A stretch of DNA of 19,122 nucleotides, from contig CAZEVY010000105.1 in assembly GCA_964515555.1 (NCBI GenBank), forward strand, positions 1 through 19,122. The letters run 5' to 3'. The notes below the pieces were generated by a model. It was not told where the DNA came from. It did not search any database and saw nothing but the letters and a program-made list of their open reading frames with translations. Made by a program: the position numbers and the translations under genes. This DNA is from CAZEVY01 sp964515555. Its GTDB lineage: Bacteria; Acidobacteriota; Terriglobia; Bryobacterales; Bryobacteraceae. Of this stretch, positions 6,934-14,498 are shown one piece after another (within the stretch, counting starts at the first letter, position 1; every line of letters starts with the position of its first letter).

Positions 6934-8259
6934 TTATTGCGGAGGAGGGTGGAGCCAGACCGACGTCTTGCGTTTCTCGGGGAACAGGATTTCGAGAACG
7001 CCGCCGGCGTCGGTGGAGACCTCGCGGATCTGCTCGTCGTCGACCTCGATCTCGTAGCGCCGGTTCGGTTCCAGATTAACCAGGAAATAGACCGCTTTGT
7101 CCTCGGTTGCGACAGGGAATTTCATGGGTATTGCCGCGGGGACCAGAGTCGTAGCGCCGATCGCCAGGGGCGCGTCGAGACGCGGCGGGAGGTTTTCGAT
7201 CTTACCTTCGCGGAAGAGCTGCTTGCGGCCCTCGGCCTGGTAGAACCAGACGGCGTCGTCCTCCCAGGTGGAGCGCAGCAGGAGGCGGCCGCCGAGAGGA
7301 TCGTGGAAGATGAGCGGCATGTGGTAGTAGCTCAATCCCGGCTGGTAGGGGTTGGCCCACAGGAACTCGTAGGGAATCCCCATCGGACTGCGCATCAGGA
7401 AGCGGTCCTGGATCAGCCAACCCTGGAGGAACTGGTTCTCCAGGTTGTTGGTATCGTAGGCGACCATGGCGAGGCCGGCGGCGCGGCTCAACACCGCCTC
7501 GCGGCGGCCGGGTTCGCCGTGTGACTTCATCACCGGCACACGATAGTCGTTCTCGGGAGCGGGAAACGGGGCGGGGTAGTGCGAGAGAAGATGAAACGCC
7601 GGCAACTGGGTGAAGTATTTCGGAAAATCCTCCCGTAAATCAATCTCATATGTGTCACGGAGCACGTGCATTATTTCATAGAGCGCGTAGAAATCCTCCT
7701 GCTCGACGGCGACTTTGCCGGCGCGCAGCGCCGGGATGATGCGCTTCCGCCACCAGTCCTCGACCAGCGGCTTCGCCACGGCTTCGGCCGTCCCCTCGAT
7801 GTGGCCGGCGAGCGCGATCGCGCCCATCAGACGCGAGCGCAGGACGGGGGGCGCTGTGGACGTGGAGTCGCGGGCCAGAACGGCGGCGAGTTTCAAGGCC
7901 AGCGCCGTGCGGTCCGGCGCGGAGAGCAGGGGCTGGCACCAGTCGAATACAAGGGCGAGCTGGCGGAGATCGGCGCCGCGGGTCTGGAGCGCCCATTGGA
8001 CGGCGCGTTTGCCGAAGGAATCGCCGCCGCCGGCGGCGAAGAAGAGGGCGTCGGCGAAGGCAGGCTCGGCGGGCTGCTCCTTGCCGGCCATGACGGCGGC
8101 GAACTGCTGCCATCGGATGGACTCGCGCTCGCGCTCGCGTTGGATGAGGCGGAGGCGGCGGGCGGGGAGCAGGAGACGGGGATGGTCGCGGTCGACGCGC
8201 CAGTCCTGTTCCTGGGCGGCGACGCCGGTGGCGACGGCCAGCAGTAGGAGCGGGGTCAC
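6934..8259 (-). CDS. Secreted heparinase II/III-like protein of unknown function
   Basis: The 441-residue protein starts with a likely signal peptide (MTPLLLLAVATGVAAQ). The early segment HPRLLLPARRLRLIQRE resembles the N-terminus of heparinase II/III-type polysaccharide lyases. A helix-rich middle (about 50-240) could be an alpha/alpha toroid. The rest has beta-sandwich-like stretches such as GGRLLLRSTWEDDAVWFY and YFLVNLEPNRRYEIEVDD. I cannot point to catalytic residues with confidence, and lyase activity is a hypothesis. GTG 8259 is chosen because it places the signal peptide at the extreme N-terminus. An upstream in-frame GTG at 8286 would add MCQCDTIGH and run through an inverted repeat. 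The gene stands alone between two repeat-rich gaps. Confidence 0.6.
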   Translation of the reverse strand: MTPLLLLAVATGVAAQEQDWRVDRDHPRLLLPARRLRLIQRERERESIRWQQFAAVMAGKEQPAEPAFADALFFAAGGGDSFGKRAVQWALQTRGADLRQLALVFDWCQPLLSAPDRTALALKLAAVLARDSTSTAPPVLRSRLMGAIALAGHIEGTAEAVAKPLVEDWWRKRIIPALRAGKVAVEQEDFYALYEIMHVLRDTYEIDLREDFPKYFTQLPAFHLLSHYPAPFPAPENDYRVPVMKSHGEPGRREAVLSRAAGLAMVAYDTNNLENQFLQGWLIQDRFLMRSPMGIPYEFLWANPYQPGLSYYHMPLIFHDPLGGRLLLRSTWEDDAVWFYQAEGRKQLFREGKIENLPPRLDAPLAIGATTLVPAAIPMKFPVATEDKAVYFLVNLEPNRRYEIEVDDEQIREVSTDAGGVLEILFPEKRKTSVWLHPPPQ

Positions 8260-8286
8260 ATGGCCGATTGTGTCACACTGACACAC
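8260..8286 (-). promoter_or_regulatory. Candidate promoter and operator of the heparinase-like gene
   Basis: A perfect 7-3-7 inverted repeat, TGTGTCA-CAC-TGACACA, occupies 8269-8285, directly upstream of the proposed GTG start at 8259. On the - strand a -10-like CACAAT (8272-8267) overlaps it and ends 7 nt before the start. A dimeric repressor bound here would block transcription. The regulator family cannot be named from this half-site alone. Confidence 0.35.
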
Positions 8287-8860
8287 CGGATGCAGTGGCT
8301 CACCCCGGAGGGGGCCGGGGAACAGTGCACAGGTTGTTGATACTAAGGGGCTTGGCGGACGGCACGGAAAGGCCGCCGAGGTGCAGACAGGAAGTCGAAT
8401 CGATGGCTGTACCTTTTTAACCTGCCCTCTGCTGCAACGGGTAGGCGGGAGTGAACGGCTGAGTCAGAAAATGCTCGCGGGAGCCAGAGGTTTTGGTTTC
8501 ACAGGCCGTACACGATCCCGGTTGCCAGTTGCAACAGAGGGTCTTTTTTTGGACTGATAGTTTTCATCGCAACGCGCCGCGGGGCGCGTGACGAGGATCG
8601 AGCTGCCCGGGATTTCAGACGCTCGGGATCGAAGCCGGTTCTTCCGGTGCGGGAACAATGGACGCGGGCCCGTGCCGGGATTGAGCTGGTGGCCGTAAGG
8701 CCGCGGTCGGGCGATGGGGTCCCGCCCTCAAGGGCAGGCCGCATCGGAGCAGACTGTTGGGAGCAGCAGTGCTGTTCCGATGCGGCGTTTGTCTCCCCGA
8801 CTCACCGTCAGGCCGGCGGCTCCCACCAGGTTCGCGTGTCTCGCGAAGCGGACTCATTGA
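8287..8860. other. Gene-free intergenic stretch with GC-rich hairpins
   Basis: No open frame here looks like protein: the short ones have no family motif and overlap each other on both strands. The stretch contains several small perfect hairpins, for example GGCC-gtaa-GGCC near 8691-8702 and GCCCT-ca-AGGGC near 8727-8738, plus GCGCCGCGGGGCGC near 8575-8588. A CTTGGCGG/CCGCCGAG stem sits around 8351-8380. A + strand terminator lies at 8514-8550. Positions about 8762-8860 look like a diverged copy of the end of the 161-bp repeat that follows (shared CTGTTC and TTCGCGTGTC segments). It may include an unrecognised small RNA or remnants of repeat elements. Confidence 0.5.
8514..8550 (+). terminator. 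Possible rho-independent terminator (+ strand)
   Basis: The arms GATCCCGGTTGC (8514-8525) and GCAACAGAGGGTC (8531-8543) pair around a 5-nt loop, with five inner base pairs, an internal loop and about five outer pairs. They are followed directly by seven T residues (8544-8550). The polarity is + strand, yet no + strand coding gene lies upstream until 6799, beyond an oppositely oriented gene. If real, it ends an unannotated + strand transcript. Confidence 0.45.
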
Positions 8861-9273
8861 TGGCCGCAGATAAACGCAGATAAACGCAGATGGGCAAGGG
8901 AAGACGGTCAGGTTTGACTTAGGGGCGCAGCGCTGTTCGGTGGCCGCGGATGAACGGCTGCCGAGACGGCGGCCCGCAGACGGCCCCCACGTTCGCGTGT
9001 CTTGCGGAGCGGGCTCATAAATGGCCACAGATAAACGCAGATAAACGCAGATGGGCAAGGGAAGACGGTCAGGTTTGACTTAGGGGCGCAGCGCTGTTCG
9101 GTGGCCGCGGATGAACGGCTGCCGAGACGGCGGCCCGCAGACGGCCCCCACGTTCGCGTGTCTTGCGGAGCGGGAAATGGCCACAGATAAACGCAGATAA
9201 ACACAGATGGGACAAGGCCTTGCGAGCTTATCTGCGTTGATCTGCGTTCATCTGCGGCGATCAATGAGTCCGC
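8848..9273. repeat. Repeat cluster bounded by 44-bp inverted repeats
   Basis: The left arm 8848-8891 begins GCGGACTCATTGAT and ends in GCAGAT units. The right arm 9230-9273 is its reverse complement with three mismatches (41 of 44 positions). Between the arms lie the tandem copies of a 161-bp repeat. The innermost part, 9178-9258, is itself a long imperfect hairpin around a 21-nt loop centred on AAGGCCTT. There is no transposase or other coding sequence inside. It looks like a non-autonomous or purely structural intergenic element. Confidence 0.75.
8861..9177. repeat. Two near-identical tandem copies of a 161-bp repeat, with a third started
   Basis: Copy A is 8861-9021 (161 bp) and copy B is 9022-9177 (156 bp). 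By eye they differ by one substitution in the sixth base (GGCCGC versus GGCCAC) and by loss of CTCAT near the end of B. A third copy starts at 9178 with the same ATAAACGCAGATAAAC units but leaves the pattern after about 35 bp. Each copy opens with GCAGATAAAC units and closes with a TTCGCGTGTCTTGCGGAGCG segment. The near identity implies a recent duplication or active homogenisation. Confidence 0.9.
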
Positions 9274-9301
9274 CTCGGAAGACATGCTCACCTGGGGGGC
9301 C

Positions 9302-9312
9302 TGTGCGATAAT
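9302..9312 (+). promoter_or_regulatory. Extended -10 promoter of the second PQQ-type gene
   Basis: GATAAT (9307-9312) is preceded by TGC (9304-9306), making an extended -10 element. It ends 8 nt before ATG 9321, so transcription would start at or within a few bases of the start codon. There is no Shine-Dalgarno sequence between them and no good -35 hexamer, as expected for an extended -10 promoter with a leaderless message. Confidence 0.5.
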
Positions 9313-9320
9313 CGCTCCCA

Positions 9321-10865
9321 ATGCGCACCTTGATCGTCCTCTTCGCCGCGGCGTCATTCTTCCTGGCGGGCGCGGCCGACTGGCTGATGTTCGGAGGCGA
9401 CCCCCAGCGCACGGGCTGGGCGCGCGGCGAGGAGATCCTCAACGCGTCCAACGTCAAGGACCTGAAGCTGGAGTGGAGCCTCAAGCTCGACAACGAGGCT
9501 CGCGAGATGTACGCGCTCACGACACCTGTGGTCGTGAATCCGGTGATCACGCAGCGCGGCTTCAAGGAAATCGCCTTCGTGGCAGGCACCTCCGACAAGC
9601 TGTTCGCCATCGACGCCGACACGGGCAAGGTCCTCTGGGAGAAGAAATTCACCGTCGAGGGCGAGTCGAAACAGAAGCCGCACTGGCTATGTCCGGTGGC
9701 GCTGAATGCGACGCCCGTCATCGACAAGCGCGGCTCGACGATCCACGTGATTTCGAGCGACGGCCGCCTGCACTCGCTCAACCTGGTGAACGGCGAGGAC
9801 AGCAAGCCGCCCAAGCAGTTCACGCCTCCCTTCGCCAAGCCCTACAGCCTGACGCTGGTCGACAACGTCCTCTACGCGGCGACCGGGCAGGGCTGCGGCG
9901 GGGCCAAGAACGGCGTCTTCGCGATGGACCTGGGCGATCCGGAGCGGCCGGTGGCGGAGTTCCGGTCGACCACCACGGGCGGGGCCGGCATCTGGGGACG
10001 CGCGGGCGTGGCGATCGGCTCCGACGGGCGGGTCTACGCCGAGACGGGCGACGGCGCCTACGATCCGGCGGCGGGCAAGTGGGCCGACACGGTGCTGGCG
10101 CTCGAGCCCAAGACGCTCAAGCTGGCCGACTACTACACGCCCGTCAATCGCGGCTGGATCACCAAGAAAGACCTCGACATGGGGTGCATGAGCCCGGTGG
10201 TGTTCAAGTACAAGGACCGCGAGATTGTGGCGGCGGGCGGCAAGGAGGGCGTGCTGTACCTGCTCGACGCCAAGTCGATCGGCGGGGCCGATCACGCGAC
10301 ACCGCACTATCGCAGTCCGCTGATCACCAACGACGAGGTGAACTTCTACGGCGGCGGATTCTGGGGCGCGTTCTCCACGTGGGCGGAGGCGGACGGCACC
10401 CGGTGGCTGTATGCACCGGCGTACGGGCCGCCGGCGGCGACGGCGCCGAAGTTTCCGTTCACATACGGCGAAGCGCCGAACGGCAGCGTGATGGCGTTCC
10501 GCATCGAGGAGAAGGACGGGAAAGTGGTCCCGTCGGCGGCCTGGATGTCGGTGGACATGACGGTGCCGGAACCGGTGGTGGTGGCCGGCGGGGTGGTGTT
10601 CGCGCTGGCCAACGGCGAGTACGTCGGGCAGGTGGACGTAAACGGACGGCTGCTGACGTCGGCGGACCGGATCGGCAAGCGCGGCCACGCGATCCTCTAC
10701 GCGCTGGACGCGAAGACGGGCAAGGTGCTGTTTTCGAGCGGTAAGACGATTCCCGGATGGGTGCACTTCGGCGGCCTGGCGGTGGCGAACGGCCGGGTGT
10801 ACGTGACGACGCACGACTCGACGGTCTACGCGTTCAGCACGGGGCCGGCGAATCGGGCGGATTAG
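9321..10865 (+). CDS. Secreted PQQ-binding-like beta-propeller protein
   Basis: The 514-residue protein has a clear signal peptide (MRTLIVLFAAASFFLAGAAD), followed at once by WLMFGGDPQRTGW, the usual opening of outward-facing PQQ-like propellers. Blade motifs recur: KLFAIDADTGKVLWEKKF, GVLYLLDAKSIGG, HAILYALDAKTGKVLFSSG and a closing NGRVYVTTHDSTVYAFS. It is shorter than the dehydrogenase at 3867-5702 and lacks its HDLWDYD and catalytic-domain motifs. It may bind PQQ, act as a dehydrogenase of another type, or be a structural propeller. It is transcribed alone; its stop is 9 bp from the stop of the convergent Kelch gene. Confidence 0.8.
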   Translation: MRTLIVLFAAASFFLAGAADWLMFGGDPQRTGWARGEEILNASNVKDLKLEWSLKLDNEAREMYALTTPVVVNPVITQRGFKEIAFVAGTSDKLFAIDADTGKVLWEKKFTVEGESKQKPHWLCPVALNATPVIDKRGSTIHVISSDGRLHSLNLVNGEDSKPPKQFTPPFAKPYSLTLVDNVLYAATGQGCGGAKNGVFAMDLGDPERPVAEFRSTTTGGAGIWGRAGVAIGSDGRVYAETGDGAYDPAAGKWADTVLALEPKTLKLADYYTPVNRGWITKKDLDMGCMSPVVFKYKDREIVAAGGKEGVLYLLDAKSIGGADHATPHYRSPLITNDEVNFYGGGFWGAFSTWAEADGTRWLYAPAYGPPAATAPKFPFTYGEAPNGSVMAFRIEEKDGKVVPSAAWMSVDMTVPEPVVVAGGVVFALANGEYVGQVDVNGRLLTSADRIGKRGHAILYALDAKTGKVLFSSGKTIPGWVHFGGLAVANGRVYVTTHDSTVYAFSTGPANRAD

Positions 10866-10874
10866 GCGGCGGAC

Positions 10875-12622
10875 TCAGCGCACGGTGATGCGCACGCGGT
10901 TGGCGGCGCGGCCGTCCACGGTCAGCGCGACGTCCACGCCGCCGCGGCCGGCGAGCGATCGCGGCAGGCGCACGTTGACCTGGTCGAGTCCGAAGAAGCC
11001 CGGCGTTTCGCCGGCATAGGTCACCTCGCACTCGACGCCGCCGGCGGCCACGCGCACCGAGTCGAGCGCGCGCCGAAGGCGGATACCGGTTCCGTACAGG
11101 ATCAGGAAAACCTGGTCGGACTCCGCGCCGAGATCGATGGGGGCGTCGACGCGTTCGACGCTCTCGACGCCCGCCGCGGTGCGGCGGAAGATCTGGGCGG
11201 CAGGAAGTCCGGCGCCGCTGCCGTCGGCGGTGAAGATTCCGGGCGCGGTGCGTACGATCTCCAGCGCGCCACCGGCGACGACGCTCGCGCCGCGCAGCAC
11301 CGTCACGGTTCCGGAGCCGGGAGCGGCGCCCGGTGGGACGAGATAGTTGATTTGTCCGGGCGAGGCGAACAGCAACGCCGCCGAGCGTGCGACGCCCGCT
11401 CCGTCGGTCACGCGAACGGTCACGCCGGCGAGTTCAGCCGGCGGCGGAACGGTGGCGGCCGATACGGTTTCGAGGGCGAGGCCCGATCCGAACGCGGCGC
11501 CGAGCGAACCCGGGGCGGCGCCGAATGCGAAGCTGGCCGCCGAGACGCTGGTCGCCGAGGGTGCGCCGCTATCGAGGAGCGCCGAGGCGGCGCCGTCCGC
11601 GCCCTCACGCCGGCCGCCGGCGAGCAGTACTTTTCCGTTGGGCAGAAGGGTCGCCGAAGGGTGCTGCCGAACCCCGACTCCTGTTCGGCGGCGGGCGACC
11701 AGGTTCCCGCGGCGGGATCGAAGGCTTCCGCGAGGCGCGGGAATTCGGTGTCGGTGGAAGCTCCGGCGACCGCGACGACCTTGCCACCGGGGAGCGGCAC
11801 GAGGCGGTGATTCACGCGAGCGCTCGACATGCTTCCGGTGACGGTCCATCGGCCGGTGGCGGGATCGAACAGCTCGCAGGTGGCGAGGAACGGGCCGCTG
11901 TTGTTGGGCGAGCCGCCACTCACCAGGACTCTGCCATCGGCCAGGACGACCGCGGCGTGAATCTGCCGCGCGGTGTTGAGCGGCGCGCCCGGCGTCCAGG
12001 CGTTGGCCGCCGGATCGTAGATTTCGACGAGGCTCTGCGTGACGCTGCCGGTGCTCCCGCCGATTGACATCGCCCGGCCGTCGGCGAGCGCGACTGCTGC
12101 GTGCAGTATGCGGATCGAACTCATGGGGCCGGTGGCGGTCCAGGTGTTGGCCGCGGGATCGTAGACCTCGGCGCCGGGAGCGCCAGCGCCGCCGATCAGC
12201 AGGAGCTTGCCGGAGGTGAGCAGGACCCCCTTGGGGGTGGCGCGCAGGGCCACGGTGTCTCCGGCGGAGCTCCAGACGCCGGTGTCGGGATCGTAGATCT
12301 CGGCGCGCCTGAGAATCGTGGCGAAGCTGTGATCGCTGCCTCCGGCGATGAGCACGCGGCCGTCGTGCAGTCGCGCGGCGGCGTGATTGACACGGGTGGT
12401 CGCGGGACTGGCGGCGGCGCTCCATCGGCCGGTCGACGGGGTGTAAATCTCGGCGACGGGAGCGCGCCCGCCGAGTCCGCCGACGACCAGCACCGTGCCG
12501 TTGGCGAGCGGCGTGGCGGTGTGGAGGGAGCGGGCCGCTTCCAGCGTGCCGGTCGAGGTCCAGGATTGCGCGGCCACCGGAACGATCGTCGAGAGAATCG
12601 CGAGGAAGGCGGGCAGCCGCAT
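10875..12622 (-). pseudogene. Secreted Kelch-repeat protein with Solibacter-type C-terminal domain, interrupted by a one-base frameshift
   Basis: From ATG 12622 the frame gives a signal peptide (MRLPAFLAILSTIVPVAAQ) and six Kelch units such as LHTATPLANGTVLVVGG, IHAAVVLADGRVLVSGG and AEIYDPDTGVW. At about 11672-11675, a run of four C on the + strand, the frame breaks. The seventh unit (RQHPSATLLPNGKVLLAGG) and the C-terminal domain continue in another frame to TGA at 10875-10877. One extra base in that run would restore a protein of about 582 residues. The C-terminal part (PGQINYLVPPGAAPGSGTVTV and FGLDQVNVRLP) resembles TIGR03437. Such proteins are exported or surface-associated, and their function is unknown. 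The break could be a sequencing error, a recent mutation or slippage; the reading on both sides looks well preserved. Confidence 0.8.
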
Positions 12623-12629
12623 TCGACCT

Positions 12630-12635
12630 ATCCTA
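12630..12635 (-). promoter_or_regulatory. -10-like element of the Kelch gene
   Basis: On the - strand TAGGAT (12635-12630) ends 7 nt before ATG 12622, so a transcript would start at the start codon. No Shine-Dalgarno sequence is present. This is the same geometry as at 9307-9312 and 603-608. Confidence 0.35.
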
Positions 12636-12652
12636 CAGTACGGCCGCGGCGG

Positions 12653-12681
12653 TTGACACTCCCGCCGACCGTTCATATCAT
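12653..12681 (+). promoter_or_regulatory. Sigma70-type promoter of the ABC transporter operon
   Basis: TTGACA (12653-12658), a perfect -35, is followed after exactly 17 bp by TATCAT (12676-12681), five of six positions of the consensus -10. Initiation near 12688 would give a leader of about 69 nt before ATG 12757. This is the best promoter in the window and the natural start of the transcript carrying the ABC genes and perhaps pncB-pncA. I saw no recognisable riboswitch in the leader. Confidence 0.7.
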
Positions 12682-12756
12682 AGAGATTCAGTCCGGCCGC
12701 GCTCCCGCGCACACGGCGCCGGGCGCACTCGGACAACATTCGATCCGGACCCAACT

Positions 12757-13731
12757 ATGATCAAAGTCGAAGGACTATCCAAGCGTTACGCTCGCACGGT
12801 GGCGGTCGACAACATCTCCTTCGAGGTCCAGAAGGGGCAGATCGTCGGCTTTCTCGGCCCCAACGGGGCCGGGAAGACCACCACGATGCGCGTGCTCACC
12901 TGCTTCCTGCCGCCGACTTCGGGGCGCGCTGAAGTGGCCGATCACGACGTCGTCGCGCAGCCCATGGAAGTGAAGAGGCGCATCGGCTACCTGCCGGAGA
13001 CGCCGCCGCTCTATCCGGAAATGGAAGTGGTGGAGTACCTCAGATTCGTCGGGCGGCTCAAGGGAGTCCCCAAGCGCGAGCTTCCGGGGCGGCTGGACGA
13101 AGTGATGGGCAAGTGCGCCATCGCCGACGTGCGTACGAAGCTGATCGGCAAGCTCTCGAAGGGCTATCGGCAGCGCGTGGGACTGGCGCAGGCGATCATT
13201 CACAATCCCGACGTGCTCATCCTGGACGAGCCGACCGCGGGCCTCGACCCCAAGCAGATCATCGAGACGCGCGAGCTGATCAAGGGCCTCGCCGGAGACC
13301 ACACGATTATTCTCTCGACGCACATTCTGCCGGAGGTCGAGCAGACCTGCGAGTACGTCATCATCATCAACAAGGGCAAGCTGGTGGCGACCGATTCGGT
13401 GGAGAATCTCACCAACCGCCTGCGCGGCGCCGAGGCCGTGGCGGTGGAGGTGGAGGGGCGCAACGGCGAGCTGAGCGACGCCCAGGTGCGGCAGCGGCTG
13501 GAGCAGGTCTCGGGCGTCAGCAAGGTGGTTCCGCGCGACGGCCGCGGTGGTCGGCTGCGCTTCGAGGTGGAGAGCCTGCAAGGCAGGCACATCCGGCCCG
13601 ACCTGGCGCGCGCGGTGATCGAATCCGGGTGGAATCTGCACGATCTGCACCCGGTGGCGTTGAGTCTCGAAGACATCTTTTTGCAGCTCACGGCTTCCGA
13701 CGAGAAGCCCGCCGCGGGAGGCGCGCAATGA
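12757..13731 (+). CDS. ABC transporter ATP-binding protein, GldA-like
   Basis: This is the ATPase of an ABC-2-type transporter at the cytoplasmic face of the membrane. The 324 residues carry Walker A GPNGAGKTT (34-42), the signature LSKGYRQ (133-139), Walker B LILDEPTAGLD (154-164) and a switch His in ILSTHIL. A C-terminal extension of about 100 residues follows, as in GldA and related exporter ATPases. The stop overlaps the permease start in ATGA (13728-13731), so the two are translationally coupled. Upstream is a near-consensus promoter. The substrate is unknown; in Bacteroidota the homologous Gld complex supports gliding, but here that name indicates homology, not motility. Confidence 0.9.
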   Translation: MIKVEGLSKRYARTVAVDNISFEVQKGQIVGFLGPNGAGKTTTMRVLTCFLPPTSGRAEVADHDVVAQPMEVKRRIGYLPETPPLYPEMEVVEYLRFVGRLKGVPKRELPGRLDEVMGKCAIADVRTKLIGKLSKGYRQRVGLAQAIIHNPDVLILDEPTAGLDPKQIIETRELIKGLAGDHTIILSTHILPEVEQTCEYVIIINKGKLVATDSVENLTNRLRGAEAVAVEVEGRNGELSDAQVRQRLEQVSGVSKVVPRDGRGGRLRFEVESLQGRHIRPDLARAVIESGWNLHDLHPVALSLEDIFLQLTASDEKPAAGGAQ

Positions 13732-14495
13732 CGAACGTCTGGATCATGTGCCGCAAGGAGCTGAAGAGCTACTTCGCATCGCCCATCGCCTACGGCGTGA
13801 TGGGACTGTTCGCGGTGATTTCGGGCTACTTCTTCTACCTGGCCGTGGCGATCATGGTGACGCGCGGCATGGAAATGCAGATGATGGGCCGCGGGATGCC
13901 GGTGGACGTGAACGAGTACGTGGTGCGGCCGGTGCTGATGAACGTCAGCGTCATCGGGCTGTTCTTCATTCCGATGATCACGATGCGGCTGTTCGCCGAG
14001 GAGAAGCGCTCGGGGACGATCGAGCTGCTGGCGACGTCGCCGGTGCGCGACATCGAGGTGATCGTCGGGAAATGGCTGGCGGCGCTGATGCTGTACGGCG
14101 GGGTGCTGCTGATCTCGGCGGTGAACATGGCGATCCTGTTTCTCTACGGGTCGCCGGACTGGCGGCCGATGATCGTCGGCTATCTGGGGCTGCTGCTCCA
14201 GGGCGGCTGTCTGCTGGCGGTGGGGACGTTCATCTCGACGATGACGAAGAACCAGATCATCGCGGGGACGGCGACATTCGCGGTCTGCCTGATGCTGTGG
14301 ATTCTGGACTGGGTGAGCGCCTACGAGCAGGCGGCCTGGGCCAAGGTGATGGCGTATCTCTCGGTGGTGACGCACTTCGAGCCGTTCTCCAAGGGCGTGC
14401 TGGATTCCAAGGACATCATTTTCTACGTCTCGATGATCTTCCTGGGCCTGTTTCTGACGGCCCGGTCGCTCGAGTCGCTGCGGTGGAGGGCGTAG
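13728..14495 (+). CDS. ABC-2 type transporter permease, GldF-like
   Basis: The 255-residue integral membrane protein opens with the typical MTNVWIMCRKELKSYFASPIAY and has about six hydrophobic segments. These include VMGLFAVISGYFFYLAV, VLMNVSVIGLFFIPMI, ALMLYGGVLLISAVNMAIL and a final FYVSMIFLGLFLTA. The RLFAEEKRSGTIELLATSP segment after the second helix is a hallmark of this permease family. It pairs with the overlapping ATPase gene to form the membrane channel. A good Shine-Dalgarno, GGGAGG (13716-13721), lies 6 nt before the ATG. The next gene begins 3 bp after its stop. Confidence 0.9.
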   Translation: MTNVWIMCRKELKSYFASPIAYGVMGLFAVISGYFFYLAVAIMVTRGMEMQMMGRGMPVDVNEYVVRPVLMNVSVIGLFFIPMITMRLFAEEKRSGTIELLATSPVRDIEVIVGKWLAALMLYGGVLLISAVNMAILFLYGSPDWRPMIVGYLGLLLQGGCLLAVGTFISTMTKNQIIAGTATFAVCLMLWILDWVSAYEQAAWAKVMAYLSVVTHFEPFSKGVLDSKDIIFYVSMIFLGLFLTARSLESLRWRA

Positions 14496-14498
14496 ACG

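Noticed and set aside
8861..9217. Possible CRISPR array
   Set aside because: The repeat unit is 161 bp with near-identical interior, with no short repeats separated by unique spacers and no cas genes nearby.
8848..9273. Insertion sequence with terminal inverted repeats
   Set aside because: No transposase or remnant is encoded between the arms and no target-site duplication was evident, so only a repeat cluster is reported.
8615..9357. Open frames on both strands within the repeat region, with peptides containing ICVYLRPS-type segments
   Set aside because: They are translations of the GCAGATAAAC repeat units and recur wherever the repeat occurs, so they are not genes.
10369..10384. Second parS-like site around a CACGTG core in the second PQQ-type gene
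   Set aside because: Only about 10 of 16 positions match parS and the arms are not palindromic. A similar partial match near 9749-9764 also fails.
12636..12658. TGTCAA on the - strand as a -35 box for the Kelch gene, sharing the ABC operon -35
   Set aside because: The 17-bp spacing is attractive, but the hexamer matches the consensus at only two of six positions.
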